54,716 bases of DNA from Acidobacteriota bacterium (GTDB taxonomy: Bacteria; Acidobacteriota; Terriglobia; Acidiferrales; UBA7541). The first letter of the stretch is position 1; each line of letters begins with the position of its first letter. Of this stretch, positions 35,704 through 45,260 are shown one piece after another. The stretch covers positions 1-54,716 of the forward strand of contig QHYZ01000075.1 of NCBI GenBank assembly GCA_003225295.1, read 5' to 3'. A program made the position numbers and the translations under genes. The notes beneath the pieces were generated by a model, which was not told the origin of the DNA, did no database searches, and saw nothing but the letters and a program-made list of their open reading frames with translations.

Positions 35704-37356
35704 TCAAGACTCGTACACCCATTTTCCGCCCGTCATGGTGCGTTCGATGGGAATGTCAACCAACTTCGATGGATCCTCACGGAAAGGATCGCGCCCGAGT
35801 ACAACAAGATCGGCTAGCTTTCCCGGCTCAATCGAACCCTTGAGCCTCTCTTCGTAGGAGGCGTGCGCGCCGTTGATGGTTCCCACCCGGATCGCCTCCT
35901 CTACGGAAATTCGCTGCGAAGCGCCCCAGACGTTGCCGTCCATGTCGGTACGGGTGACTTCGGATTGCAGAGCCATCATGGGAGGAAACTCACCCGGTGG
36001 ATAGTCCGAGGCTTGGGTGGGCCGCAAGCCCGCGTCCAGAAAAGTCCGCAGAGCGAACATGTGCTCCAGACGCTCCTTGCCGTAATACCGCATTTTTTCT
36101 CCGTGGTAGTAGACATACGTCGAGAAAGGCGTGGGAATGACACTCAATGCTTGCATGCGTTTAATGATCGAATCCGTGATCAGCGTGCAATGCTCGATGC
36201 GGAAGCGTGGATCCTTGCGAGGGATCTCGCTGTTCAAGCGTTCGTATACGTTCAAGACTCTTTCGATCGCGACATCACCGTTCGCATGCGTCCCGAGTTG
36301 CCAACCCGCGGCGTAGGCTTTTCGTCCGTTTTCATACAATTCCTCTTCACTTGCAGAAAACGTTCCATAGTCATCTTTAGAACCAATGTAGGGTTGCGAA
36401 AGCCTTGCGGTGCGCCCTGAAACCGCACCGTCAGCGACCTGCTTCATTCCTCCAACGCGCACCCATTCGCTGCCGAATCCTGTGCGGACGCCCGATTCAA
36501 GCATCTTGTCGATGCTTCCGGCGTTGATAAAACAATAGACGCGCATTCCCAGATCACCGGAATCGTGGGCGTCTTGATACGCCTGAAGATCCAGTGGACC
36601 TCCCAGAGCATCGCCCACGGAGGTGATTCCAGTCTGGGTCATCGCTTTGGAAATGAACTTCACACCTTCGCGGTAGTCGTTCCGTGTGAAGCTCGAAGGG
36701 ATGAGCTTTTGAAGCGACGCGCCCGCGCGCTCAATGATCCGGCCGGTGAGATGTCCCGAGGAATCTCGGTCATATTTTCCGCCAGGCGGGTCCGTTATGT
36801 TGTCATCGATGCCCGCCAACTTGAGCGCCATTGAGTTTACAAACCTTTCGTGACCTCCCCGATGCGTAACCAGTACGGGATGATCCGGCACGGCTTCATC
36901 CAGGTCTTTGAAGAGAAGCTTTCGTCCTTCCGACGTTTTCGTGTCGTCGTACTTGAAACCGAGGACCCATTGTCCTGGAGCGGTCTTGGCTGCCCGTTCG
37001 CGAAGCGCCTGCTGAATCGCCTTGATGGAACGGAGATCGCAATCCACGTTTCGCAGGTGCGAGCGGCCGGAGGAGGCAGGGTGCGCGTGGGCATCAATGA
37101 ATCCTGGTAAAACGGTTTTTCCGACCAAGTCGAGTTTCCGGCTTCGGGAACTTGCCAGATGAAGAACCTCGTCGTCCGAACCCACGGCCAGGAAGCGACC
37201 GTCGCTGATCGCGACCGCTTGGGCCCGGGGATTGTGCGGGTCGACAGTCCAAAAATTTCCGTTGTGGAGAACTAGGTCAGGCTCCACGCGTTCCAACGGC
37301 AGAAGGGTGAAAGCCCCAAGTGTTACCAGGAAACTGCGACGCGATGTTTCTATCAT
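35704..37356 (-). CDS. Tat-exported amidohydrolase, YtcJ-like (Amidohydro_3)
   Basis: A 550-residue metal hydrolase with a twin-arginine start (T-S-R-R-S-F-L-V-T-L-G-A). Blocks: L-V-L-H-N-G-N-F-W-T-V-D, the metal pair P-G-F-I-D-A-H-A-H-P, K-Q-V-A-D-G-A-V-S-G-R-T-A, H-A-N-G-D-V-A-I-E-R-V, R-I-E-H-C-T-L-I, and the C-terminal G-K-L-A-D-L-V-V-L-G-R-D-P. Tat export implies a folded or metal-loaded enzyme, unlike the Sec-type signal of the amidohydrolase at 18300-20024. GGAGAG five bases before the ATG at 37356 sets the start. It heads the leftward unit running through the SnoaL-like protein, SpdH paralogue 4 and the aminotransferase. Confidence 0.9.
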   Translation of the reverse strand: MIETSRRSFLVTLGAFTLLPLERVEPDLVLHNGNFWTVDPHNPRAQAVAISDGRFLAVGSDDEVLHLASSRSRKLDLVGKTVLPGFIDAHAHPASSGRSHLRNVDCDLRSIKAIQQALRERAAKTAPGQWVLGFKYDDTKTSEGRKLLFKDLDEAVPDHPVLVTHRGGHERFVNSMALKLAGIDDNITDPPGGKYDRDSSGHLTGRIIERAGASLQKLIPSSFTRNDYREGVKFISKAMTQTGITSVGDALGGPLDLQAYQDAHDSGDLGMRVYCFINAGSIDKMLESGVRTGFGSEWVRVGGMKQVADGAVSGRTARLSQPYIGSKDDYGTFSASEEELYENGRKAYAAGWQLGTHANGDVAIERVLNVYERLNSEIPRKDPRFRIEHCTLITDSIIKRMQALSVIPTPFSTYVYYHGEKMRYYGKERLEHMFALRTFLDAGLRPTQASDYPPGEFPPMMALQSEVTRTDMDGNVWGASQRISVEEAIRVGTINGAHASYEERLKGSIEPGKLADLVVLGRDPFREDPSKLVDIPIERTMTGGKWVYES

Positions 37357-37673
37357 GCTCACTCTCCGTTTCCGTTGGTGAACCATTCTGAATCGTCGCA
37401 TGCCTGCTTTGTGTTTCCGGCCATGTTCTTCTTGTAAATTTGTATATTTCTAGTAAGGTTCTCGGCGCGTGGATTGTGTTGCATACCGTGTGATGTCACG
37501 GGAACCGTCCTTAAAGGGAAGGCCAGCTATCCGCAGGCCGTGATTTTGTCCTTCGCAAGCGGACTGAGGGCTATTTCGCTTGCGTACCGCGCGAGGCGCG
37601 GAACCCGGGAGCAAAGTTTAACGGGTATGACTCTGAAGGTTTGCACGTCGACAATATCACTCCAAGAAGCGGT

Positions 37674-37702
37674 ACGCTATTCCGCACCTTTCGGAATGTC
37701 AA
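37674..37702 (-). promoter_or_regulatory. Sigma70-type promoter candidate for the amidohydrolase/SpdH4 operon
   Basis: Minus strand TTGACA (37697-37702) preceded by the same TTTTCGC word as at 28991, then 17 bases and TAGCGT (37674-37679). It gives a leader of about 310 bases. The rest of the 37357-37777 gap contains nothing I can name. Confidence 0.42.
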
Positions 37703-37777
37703 GCGAAAACAGCTTTTCGGGAGTCTAAGGGAATCGTTTGGCTTGAAGAGTTAGGAACAACTTGGCATCCATCGGAG

Positions 37778-38457
37778 GTGCCCGTGCGGCGACTCGGTGC
37801 AGCACGCTTTGTGATTTTCTCCTGTTCATTTTCCGCTGATGCGCAAGATTGTTCCTACGGACGATCCATGGCCACTACGGACCGGGGAATTGTCGCAACG
37901 AGTCACGTCCTCGCTTCACAGGCCGGAGCGCAGGTCTTGCGACACGCCGTACCTAGCGGTAGTGGATAAAGAGGGGAATATCGCTTCGATGATCCAGAGT
38001 AACTACGATTACTTCGGTTCAGGGGTGGTGGTTAGTGGCATGGGTTTCCCGTTGCGCAATCGCGGAAAATTGTTCGTCTTGGACGCCAACGATCCAGACG
38101 CACTGGCCCCACGCGAGCGCCCTTTCCACACTATTATTCCCACATTCATGGAACGCGGAGATATTCACGTCGGCTTTGGCATCATGGGCGGTTCGAATCA
38201 ACCACTGCCGCACGCCCAATTCGTTTCCAATTTCGCCGACTATGGGAGGAACATCCAAGCCCCATGGGAGGCTCCCCGATTCACCATCCCGGATACGGGC
38301 ACGCGCGCCATCGGTTGCGACATCCTTGTGGAGTGGCGCGTCGCTCGGGACGTTTTTGAAACAGCTTCGACAAAAAGGCCATCAAATGAGAGTTCGCATG
38401 CCCTCTGCGATGAGAAGGGGACAAGCTGTACTTCACGACTTTGAAGCGTCGAATTGA
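37778..38457 (+). pseudogene. Gamma-glutamyltransferase relic with deleted centre
   Basis: A gamma-glutamyltransferase is normally about 550-600 residues. Here the N-terminal block G-R-S-M-A-T-T-D-R-G-I-V-A-T-S-H (about 37860-37910) is followed, within a few codons and one frame change, by the small-subunit start D-T-P-Y-L-A-V-V-D-K-E-G-N (from ~37957). That subunit continues M-G-F-P-L-R-N-R-G-K-L-F and R-P-F-H-T-I-I-P, F-G-I-M-G-G. A further frameshift near 38360 recovers L-K-Q-L-R-Q-K-G-H-Q-M. The large-subunit core is missing. The gene cannot make an active enzyme. Gamma-glutamyl chemistry is one known route for putrescine, but the link here is only contextual. Confidence 0.8.
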
Positions 38458-38544
38458 CTTTGGTGCATCCGATCCTCGCGGATGGTTCAGCCGAACCTGA
38501 ACCGATTCCGTAGGAACGGACTGCTCCTTAGTAGGAGGCAATCC

Positions 38545-39558
38545 ATGTGTCACAGTAACAATAACTTTTCCGCAGCAGCTTTGGCCTCGGTGCTCGCGTT
38601 TTTCGGACTCGCCGCTTGCACGCGTACGTCGCCCAGTCGCCTGGAGGCGTCGCAATCGCAAGCGTCTGGAGTGGTCTCTGCTATCGGGATCGACGCGACC
38701 GAGGCGCAGATCCAGCAGGCGGTCGCGAACGTTCGAGTTGGACGAAAACTCACACCCAAACAGTGGCCAAATGGTTCACTGGTAGCAGTGTGCTTGTCTT
38801 TCGATGTCGACAACGAAGCGCTTTGGAGAGAGCGCCCGCTACCTGTTCCTCTGTCAGAAGGAGAATACGGCGCCACCACCGGCCTGCCGCGTATCCTCGC
38901 GCTTCTCGACCGGCAGCAAGTGCCGGCTTCCTTTTACATCCCCGCCATGAGTGCCATGCTGCATCAGCAAATGATTCCAGAGATCACCAGGAGTGGACGC
39001 CATGAGATCGGAGTCCATGGCTGGGTGCATGAGAGTTACCCACAGGTCAATGATGCCGTCAAAGAGCAGCAATTACTAACCCAGTCCGTCGATTATCTGA
39101 CGAAAGCAGTAGGTAAGCGCCCTGTTGGGTTTCGTGCCCCAAGTTGGGAGTACAGCACGCATACGCTGGAGCAAGTCCAGAGGGCTGGCTTTCTGTATGA
39201 CTCCAGTTTCATGGGCATGGACGAGCCCTACGATCTAGTATCCAACGGCAGGTCGACTGGTTTGCTTGAACTGCCCATCAACTGGATCGCCGATGACTAT
39301 CCATACTATGAACCCAAAGCGGCGGGCTCCCTGCCCTCTCCTGATGCGGTGTTCCGCGTTTACAAAGCCGAATTCGACGGCGCCCTCCAGGAACGCGGGC
39401 TGTTCATTCTGACGATGCATCCGCACATCACCGGGCACCGCTCCCGAATTGCGCCGCTCGAGAAGCTGATCACCTACATGAAATCCAAGCCCGGCGTGTG
39501 GTTTGCGACTCTCGAGCAGATTGCAACTTACGTGAAGAAGTCGGGTGAAGGTCAATAG
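38545..39558 (+). CDS. Lipoprotein polysaccharide deacetylase (NodB-homology) family protein
   Basis: A 337-residue exported protein with a lipobox F-G-L-A-A-C (C25). The NodB domain begins S-L-V-A-V-C-L-S-F-D-V-D (D87, D89) and contains H-G-W-V-H (H158, H162), giving the Asp-His-His metal site, then G-F-R-A-P-S-W-E-Y-S and a late T-M-H-P-H-I-T-G-H. The S-F-D-V-D...H-G-W-x-H pattern is nearer to the peptidoglycan-deacetylase/PuuE-allantoinase branch than to classical chitin deacetylases, so an amide-hydrolase role on small ureides is also possible. GTAGGAGG lies just before the ATG at 38545, excluding a 21-codon extension. Confidence 0.87.
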   Translation: MCHSNNNFSAAALASVLAFFGLAACTRTSPSRLEASQSQASGVVSAIGIDATEAQIQQAVANVRVGRKLTPKQWPNGSLVAVCLSFDVDNEALWRERPLPVPLSEGEYGATTGLPRILALLDRQQVPASFYIPAMSAMLHQQMIPEITRSGRHEIGVHGWVHESYPQVNDAVKEQQLLTQSVDYLTKAVGKRPVGFRAPSWEYSTHTLEQVQRAGFLYDSSFMGMDEPYDLVSNGRSTGLLELPINWIADDYPYYEPKAAGSLPSPDAVFRVYKAEFDGALQERGLFILTMHPHITGHRSRIAPLEKLITYMKSKPGVWFATLEQIATYVKKSGEGQ

Positions 39559-39674
39559 GGACCAAGAGGAAGATCATCACCATTCAACTCGATCCGGAAC
39601 CATGAGAAGCTTCGCCGCAACGAGGTCCGGGTCCCACAAACTGATTTGCCAAGTTGCCCACAAACTTTCCGCTT

Positions 39675-39703
39675 GACAGCCACTCGCTCTTTACATAACT
39701 TTG
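39675..39703 (+). promoter_or_regulatory. Sigma70-type promoter candidate for the second TonB receptor
   Basis: TTGACA (39675-39680), 17 bases, TAACTT (39698-39703), preceded by TTTCCGC. It lies 260 bases before the receptor start. A TATAGT follows at 39712, like the extra TATAGT near the promoter at 28962-28990. The remainder of the 39559-39962 gap holds no recognised gene. Confidence 0.42.
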
Positions 39704-39962
39704 CATAACTATAGTAGGGTTATGCCCCGTGAGTGGGCAGGTCCTGAACGGTGCAGACTTGAGGATGGCCGGGGTAGGCCGATTCCAATGGACGCCGCGC
39801 TGCTTGAGTTCTGCTGTTCGGTGGACAAGTTCGCGAGCGCCATCACTGCGCTCTCTTACACTGTTCCTTCTGGACCGCCTCTTGAATCTTCCGTTTCCGC
39901 CAAGAGACACACAGTTGTGACTCCGATCCTTCCGCAATGATTCAATTTAGAGGAGACTTCAC

Positions 39963-42900
39963 ATGAGGCACTGGAAGGTATTTTTGGCATCGGCCCTGAT
40001 TCTGGGCTTCGCTGACTGCGTGCCCGCGCAGACCGGGCTGACCTCCCTGCGAGGTACTGTCACCGATCCGGCGGGAGCCCTGGTGCCCGGAGCCCAAGCG
40101 GAGCTCAAGAATAATGCGACTGGTTTCCACGCAACCACCAAGACCGACTCGAATGGAGCGTATGAATTTCCGCAGATTGCTCCCGGCCGGTTCACCATCA
40201 CGGTAACCATGACAGGCTTTGCTGCCCAGTCTAAACAAGCGGAACTCCTCGTCAGCCAGCCTGCGACCATCAATTTCATCCTCTCGATTCAAGAATCCAA
40301 GAGCGTTGTTGAGGTGACCAGCGAAGCACAGACGATCAACGCCACCGATGCGAGCATCGGAAATTCTGTCAGCAACGCGACCGTCGAGTCGCTACCCATG
40401 GAAGGACGAAATGTTCCCGATTTGCTGAGCCTCCAGCCGGGTGTGCTCTACCTCGGTCAGAAATTTAACAACATCAGCAGTTCCAACCGCGACACGGATA
40501 GCCGCAGTGGAGCGGTCGCAGGGGCGCGCTCAGACCAGTCGAATGTCACCCTGGATGGAATCGATAACAACGACCAGAGACAGGGTTATGCTTTCACGGG
40601 GGTTTTGCGCTCTACACTCGATTCCCTCCAGGAGTTCCGGGTAACGACGTCCGATGCCAACGCCGATAATGGGCGATCCTCAGGCGCACAGGTCGTGTTA
40701 GTGACCAAAAGCGGCACTAACCAACTTCACGGGAGTGCGTACGAGTACAACCGGACCAATTTCGGGCATGCCAATGATTTCTTCAACAAGACAGCACAAT
40801 TGCAAGCTGGACTGCCGAACAAGGCTCCGGCCCTCATCCGTAACACGTTCGGGGCATCTCTTGGCGGCCCCATCAAGAAGGACAAGCTGTTCTTCTTCCT
40901 CAACTACGAAGGCCAGCGAACCGCCGAGAACAAGCAGGTGACGCAAACCGTTCCGACGCAGTCATTGCGAGATGGCAATCTCAAATATCTTGATACCAAT
41001 GGGAAGGTCGTCACTCTCTGCAGCAGTGCTTCGATTTCGAAAAATGCATGTCCGAATGCCAGCCCCAAGGATGACTTGGCTTCTATGGATCCGAATTGCC
41101 AAGCAGCAGGGACGTGTCCATGGGGGGCCGGCGCGAATCCTAACTCCCTCACCACTTTCAGCGCCTATCCTTTACCGAACACCTTTGGCGGTGACGGGCT
41201 CAACACAGGAGGCTTCACCTTCTCCGCCCCAAACCCAATAACGTTGAATACATATCTCGCGAAGGTTGACTACGAACTTTCGAGTCACATGCATCTATTC
41301 GTGCGTGGCATTCAGCAGGGCGACCGAATTTCGGGTGCCCCACAGTTTGCCGGGGACCCTCCGAGCTCAGAGATTACGGACACTTCGAAAGGCATCGCCG
41401 CGGGGTACCTTTGGACCATTGGAAATAATCGGATCAATAATTTTCGTTACGGCTACATTCGGCAGGGATTGAACGTCACCGGTGCTGGAACTGCCTCTTT
41501 CTCCGATTTTGCTGGACTTAGTCCGCTAACAGGAGAGAGTCGAAGCACTCTTCTGAACGTGCCCGTGCACAACGTTGCTGAAGACTTAACCTGGATGAAG
41601 GGCAAGCACACCCTGCAATTTGGTGCGAATTGGCGCCTCATTCACAACAACACTTCATCCAATGCGATCTCTTTCGATTCCGCCGCGAGCGGGGCGGGCA
41701 ATATTAGTCAAGCGGCGATTGCCGGGACGGGGCAGAGTTTTGATCCTGCGGCGTTCGGTTATCCGACCGTGTCCGGGGGCTTCGGCACCAGCTATGATAA
41801 TGCTGTAACGGCGATCGCCGGCCTTTTGTCAACCATTAACGCCAACAACAACTATCAGGTCTCGCGCGATGGCACACAGGCCACGCTGGTGCCGGTCGGG
41901 ACTGTGATCCCTCGTCAATTCAAGGCGAACGAATTTGAATGGTATGCAATGGATTCGTATCGTTTGCGGCCAAACGTGACGGTCACTTTCGGCTTGCGGC
42001 ACAGCTTGCTGCAAACGCCCTACGAAATGAATGGCCAGCAGGTCGCGCCCACGATTGACCTGCACCAATGGTTTGAGAATCGGGCCATCGCCGCAAAGCA
42101 GGGTCTTGGCAACCAGCCCGAGTTTTCATTCGCGCCTTCCGGTCAGGGTCGGGGCGGCAAACCCTACTGGCCCATAAACAAGGACAACTTCGCTCCGCGT
42201 TTGTCGGTTGCCTTTTCCCCTGGGTTTAATGACGGTCTCTTAAAGGCCATATTCGGGGGTCCAGGCAAGAGCTCCATTCGAGCCGGCATCGGGATGTATT
42301 ACGACCATTTCGGCGAAGGTATTGTAGACGGCTTCAGCCAATTCGGCTCCTTCGGATTGACCAGCACTCAAGCAGCGCCGTCAAACATCCTCACCCCTGA
42401 CAACGCGCCGCGTTATACGTCCAGGACGACTGTGCCGGTCAATGTCTTGGCTCCCCCGGCAGTGAGCGTCAGCTATCCGGCAACTCCTCCGGACGACCCG
42501 AATGGTGCAGGATTTACTTTCAATTCCAACGGAATCGATGGCCGTCTCAAGACGCCTTACTCCATCGCCATGGATTTGTCGGTTCAACGCCAACTTCCGG
42601 GTGGGTTCACGTTTGAAGGCGCCTACGTGGGGAGGCTGGGGCGTCACCTGCTGCAGCAGCTCGATCTGGCTGCGGCGACAGATCTTGTGGACCCGAAGTC
42701 GGGCATGGATTACTACACGGCCGCCACGCTCATGACGAAATTCGCCTTGGCGCACGGCGAAGACCCGAGTGCGGTGATTGCGCCGATTCCGTTCTTTGAG
42801 GATCTGTTCCCGTCGGCCGCCGCTGGAGGTTTCAGCGCCACGCAAAACATTTACACGGGATCCGGCGGGAGCTCGGCGTGCCCTATTTCATTTTCGGGAT

Positions 42901-43910
42901 TCAGATGGGCGAACCGGCCAGGCCGGGAAATCGGCGCCCCATTCCGGTTGGGCCTGTTGGACACGACGTTGGCCCATGGCGGCGTCAGCCCGGTCTGCGC
43001 CCTTCTCCCAGCGGTGCCGTTCTGGGATCCCCAATTCTCTTCGCTCATGGCTTGGTCCTCCATCGGAATCAGCAGCTATCACGCGGCCCAGTTCATTTTG
43101 CGTCACCCAATGGCTCACGGTTTGCTTATGGACTTCAGTTATACCTTTGGGAAATCGATGGATATGGGATCGGATGCAGAGCGGACCAACTCACAAGGAA
43201 CGACTTCCACGACGTCAAGCGGCCTTGGGCCGGGAAGCACAACACGGAGTTTTATTGCCAATCCGTGGAACCCCAGACTGAATTACGCACCATCGGATTT
43301 CGATATCCGCCACGCAATTACCACCACTTGGGTTTACCAATTACCCTTCGGGCGCGGCCAGCTGCTGGGCAGCAAAGCCAGCACCGGGCTCGATGCTGTT
43401 ATCGGAGGATGGCAATTGTCGGGTCTTGGGCGGTGGACGAGCGCTTTGCCTTTCAGCGTGGTCGACACGCGTGGTTTCACAAACAATTTTCTTTTCAACG
43501 ACTTCATGGTGAAGACGGCTCCAGTTAAATCCGGCCTCTTCCACGATCCTTCGACGGGTGCGCCCATCGCTTTTTCTGATCCCGCAGCAGTTGTAGCCGG
43601 GGTCTCGATCACAACGGGTGTTCCAGCGACCCTCACTCCCCTGCGCTTTGCGTTTCCTGGCGAGGCCGGAACCCGCAACGCTTTCCGGGGTCAGGGCTTC
43701 TTCGGGATAGACGCCAGCTTGGCAAAATCCTGGAAGGTCACTGAACGCATGAATCTGAAATTTGCCTGGGATGTCTTCAACATCACCAATTCTGTGCGTT
43801 TCGACACCAATTCGATTGACAACGGTTCCGACGACGGCGGTTTTGGCTTGTATAGCGGCACGCTGACAAACCCGCGCGTTCAGCAATTCTCGTTACGGCT
43901 GACGTTCTGA
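39963..43910 (+). CDS. TonB-dependent receptor, Oar-like, with CarbopepD regulatory domain
   Basis: A 1315-residue outer-membrane receptor. The signal peptide (about 1-23, ending V-P-A-Q) is followed by the carboxypeptidase-regulatory-like domain (S-L-R-G-T-V-T-D-P-A-G-A-L-V-P-G-A, about 27-110). A plug with L-P-M-E-G-R-N-V-P-D-L-L and V-T-L-D-G-I-D-N-N-D, then a very long barrel ending V-Q-Q-F-S-L-R-L-T-F. GAGGAG precedes the ATG. It is convergent with the MerR-XRE-cupin regulator gene and divergent in direction from the SpdH units. It is clearly distinct in sequence from the receptor at 25173-28658. The ligand is unknown; colocation suggests the same nutrient group. Confidence 0.92.
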   Translation: MRHWKVFLASALILGFADCVPAQTGLTSLRGTVTDPAGALVPGAQAELKNNATGFHATTKTDSNGAYEFPQIAPGRFTITVTMTGFAAQSKQAELLVSQPATINFILSIQESKSVVEVTSEAQTINATDASIGNSVSNATVESLPMEGRNVPDLLSLQPGVLYLGQKFNNISSSNRDTDSRSGAVAGARSDQSNVTLDGIDNNDQRQGYAFTGVLRSTLDSLQEFRVTTSDANADNGRSSGAQVVLVTKSGTNQLHGSAYEYNRTNFGHANDFFNKTAQLQAGLPNKAPALIRNTFGASLGGPIKKDKLFFFLNYEGQRTAENKQVTQTVPTQSLRDGNLKYLDTNGKVVTLCSSASISKNACPNASPKDDLASMDPNCQAAGTCPWGAGANPNSLTTFSAYPLPNTFGGDGLNTGGFTFSAPNPITLNTYLAKVDYELSSHMHLFVRGIQQGDRISGAPQFAGDPPSSEITDTSKGIAAGYLWTIGNNRINNFRYGYIRQGLNVTGAGTASFSDFAGLSPLTGESRSTLLNVPVHNVAEDLTWMKGKHTLQFGANWRLIHNNTSSNAISFDSAASGAGNISQAAIAGTGQSFDPAAFGYPTVSGGFGTSYDNAVTAIAGLLSTINANNNYQVSRDGTQATLVPVGTVIPRQFKANEFEWYAMDSYRLRPNVTVTFGLRHSLLQTPYEMNGQQVAPTIDLHQWFENRAIAAKQGLGNQPEFSFAPSGQGRGGKPYWPINKDNFAPRLSVAFSPGFNDGLLKAIFGGPGKSSIRAGIGMYYDHFGEGIVDGFSQFGSFGLTSTQAAPSNILTPDNAPRYTSRTTVPVNVLAPPAVSVSYPATPPDDPNGAGFTFNSNGIDGRLKTPYSIAMDLSVQRQLPGGFTFEGAYVGRLGRHLLQQLDLAAATDLVDPKSGMDYYTAATLMTKFALAHGEDPSAVIAPIPFFEDLFPSAAAGGFSATQNIYTGSGGSSACPISFSGFRWANRPGREIGAPFRLGLLDTTLAHGGVSPVCALLPAVPFWDPQFSSLMAWSSIGISSYHAAQFILRHPMAHGLLMDFSYTFGKSMDMGSDAERTNSQGTTSTTSSGLGPGSTTRSFIANPWNPRLNYAPSDFDIRHAITTTWVYQLPFGRGQLLGSKASTGLDAVIGGWQLSGLGRWTSALPFSVVDTRGFTNNFLFNDFMVKTAPVKSGLFHDPSTGAPIAFSDPAAVVAGVSITTGVPATLTPLRFAFPGEAGTRNAFRGQGFFGIDASLAKSWKVTERMNLKFAWDVFNITNSVRFDTNSIDNGSDDGGFGLYSGTLTNPRVQQFSLRLTF

Positions 43911-44011
43911 TCGAAATAGAAATCTTCAACGGCCGCCGAGCATCTCTCGTGCCGGGCGGAGCCACTCGAACAGGGAGAGGCAAATTCCGATTTGGTCCGC
44001 CTAAGAATGGA

Positions 44012-44842
44012 TCAGAACGTCGGCGGTGTGTTGACCCAGATTATGACGACTTCCTTTTTGCCCGGGTTATACCATCGATGGCCGCGATTGCTTTCGAACC
44101 AAAAACTCTCGTTCTCATGAAGGACATAACATTCCGCTTCGTCGAGCCAGATTTCCAGTTCACCTTTCAGCATGTAGATCCAGTCTTCACCCTGGTGCGT
44201 ATAGGCTCCGTCGCTCCCGGTTGCAGGCGGAACTCGCATCAGCATCGTCTCGAGCATCTTCGTCCCCGTGGAAAGAAGCTCCATGCGAACTCCCGATTGC
44301 GTCTGAATCGACTGGCGTTTGCCAGGGCGGACAATGCGGTCGGGCTGTTTCGGAACGTCATAGAGCTCCAAGACAGTCGTGCCATAGGCACCAGCCAATC
44401 GCGAAAGGGTCGAGACGGAAGGCTTGGCATGGGAAAGTTCGACGGAGCTCAGGAACCCTGCAGAAACTCCTGCGTGTTCTGCGGCTTCTGCCAAACTCAG
44501 GCCCTGCCTTTTGCGCAATCTTCGCAGCTTGGGTCCGAAATCGGGGACTTTACGGCCATCGGTACTCGCTTTGACGGGCAGACTTTGGGCCATGGCCTCT
44601 TTGATTCCAGGAACGTTGAGTCTTTTGACGTCATGGAGGTACTTGATCCGCTTTAGGACCTCAAGGAGTTCGGGGGTGTACAACCGAAAGCGGCCCGAAC
44701 TGCGCGCCGGGGTCACAAGTCCAACGCTTTCCCAGAGTCGCAGAGTGGAGGGGCTCATGCCGAGAATCCGCGCGGTTTGTCCGACGGTAAGGAAGCGGAG
44801 GTGTTGTTTATCGTCGTGCCGCGCAATCGTCTTTTTCTTCAT
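44012..44842 (-). CDS. Regulator with MerR-type HTH, XRE HTH and cupin domain
   Basis: A 276-residue protein with three domains. A MerR-like HTH (about 16-85) reads L-T-V-G-Q-T-A-R-I-L-G-M-S-P-S-T-L-R-L-W-E-S-V-G-L. An XRE HTH (about 104-160) reads L-R-K-R-Q-G-L-S-L-A-E-A-A-E-H-A-G-V-S. A C-terminal cupin (about 195-272) has H-Q-G-E-D-W-I-Y-M-L-K-G-E-L-E-I-W and G-H-R-W-Y-N-P. XRE plus cupin is the architecture of PuuR-like regulators of putrescine use; the added MerR HTH gives two DNA-binding heads. The start at 44842 is natural for the MerR domain, but a GTG 15 codons upstream (44887) cannot be excluded; neither has a strong ribosome site. It may regulate the neighbouring TonB/SpdH units. 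Confidence 0.88.
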   Translation of the reverse strand: MKKKTIARHDDKQHLRFLTVGQTARILGMSPSTLRLWESVGLVTPARSSGRFRLYTPELLEVLKRIKYLHDVKRLNVPGIKEAMAQSLPVKASTDGRKVPDFGPKLRRLRKRQGLSLAEAAEHAGVSAGFLSSVELSHAKPSVSTLSRLAGAYGTTVLELYDVPKQPDRIVRPGKRQSIQTQSGVRMELLSTGTKMLETMLMRVPPATGSDGAYTHQGEDWIYMLKGELEIWLDEAECYVLHENESFWFESNRGHRWYNPGKKEVVIIWVNTPPTF

Positions 44843-45018
44843 GGAATTGTCGTCCGGATTTTGGCGACATCGCCTCGATCCGTTCACTCGCCCTGACTCG
44901 TGTGCCTTGATGTTACCAATCTTGTGGATTTTTCAACAAGTACGAGCGTTTTTGAACGCGCAAGTGCAGATTGAAATTGTTTGCAACCTCGGAAATTTGG
45001 AATTGAGAGAGGTGTCAG

Positions 45019-45260
45019 ATGAAGTCTTATAAGTATCTCGCAGCGGCTGGACTCATCGTGACATTGTCCCTGATCGCCACACTCGCTGTGGCTGACGAGG
45101 CAGTGGAGCATCTTGTATAACGACAGAATCTTCACCGCAGAACCCGACCATCCCTACGCCGAAGCCGTGGCTATCCGAAACGACAAAATCGTTGCGGTCG
45201 TGTGGATGTTGAGAAGGCGGTCGGCAAAGCAGAGCTCGAGGACGGCAATATTCATCCCTG
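45019..45260 (+). pseudogene. 5' fragment of an exported amidohydrolase
   Basis: From the ATG at 45019 a signal peptide is read (M-K-S-Y-K-Y-L-A-A-A-G, hydrophobic run, A-V-A-D-E) that ends at a stop at 45118-45120. In a shifted frame the mature N-terminus of an amidohydrolase follows at once: I-L-Y-N-D-R-I-F-T-A-E-P-D-H-P-Y-A-E-A-V-A-I-R-N-D-K-I-V-A, in two pieces of that length or less. A third frame gives V-E-K-A-V-G-K-A-E-L-E. The catalytic barrel is absent. This is the fourth amidohydrolase trace in the window and the second decayed one. Confidence 0.7.
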
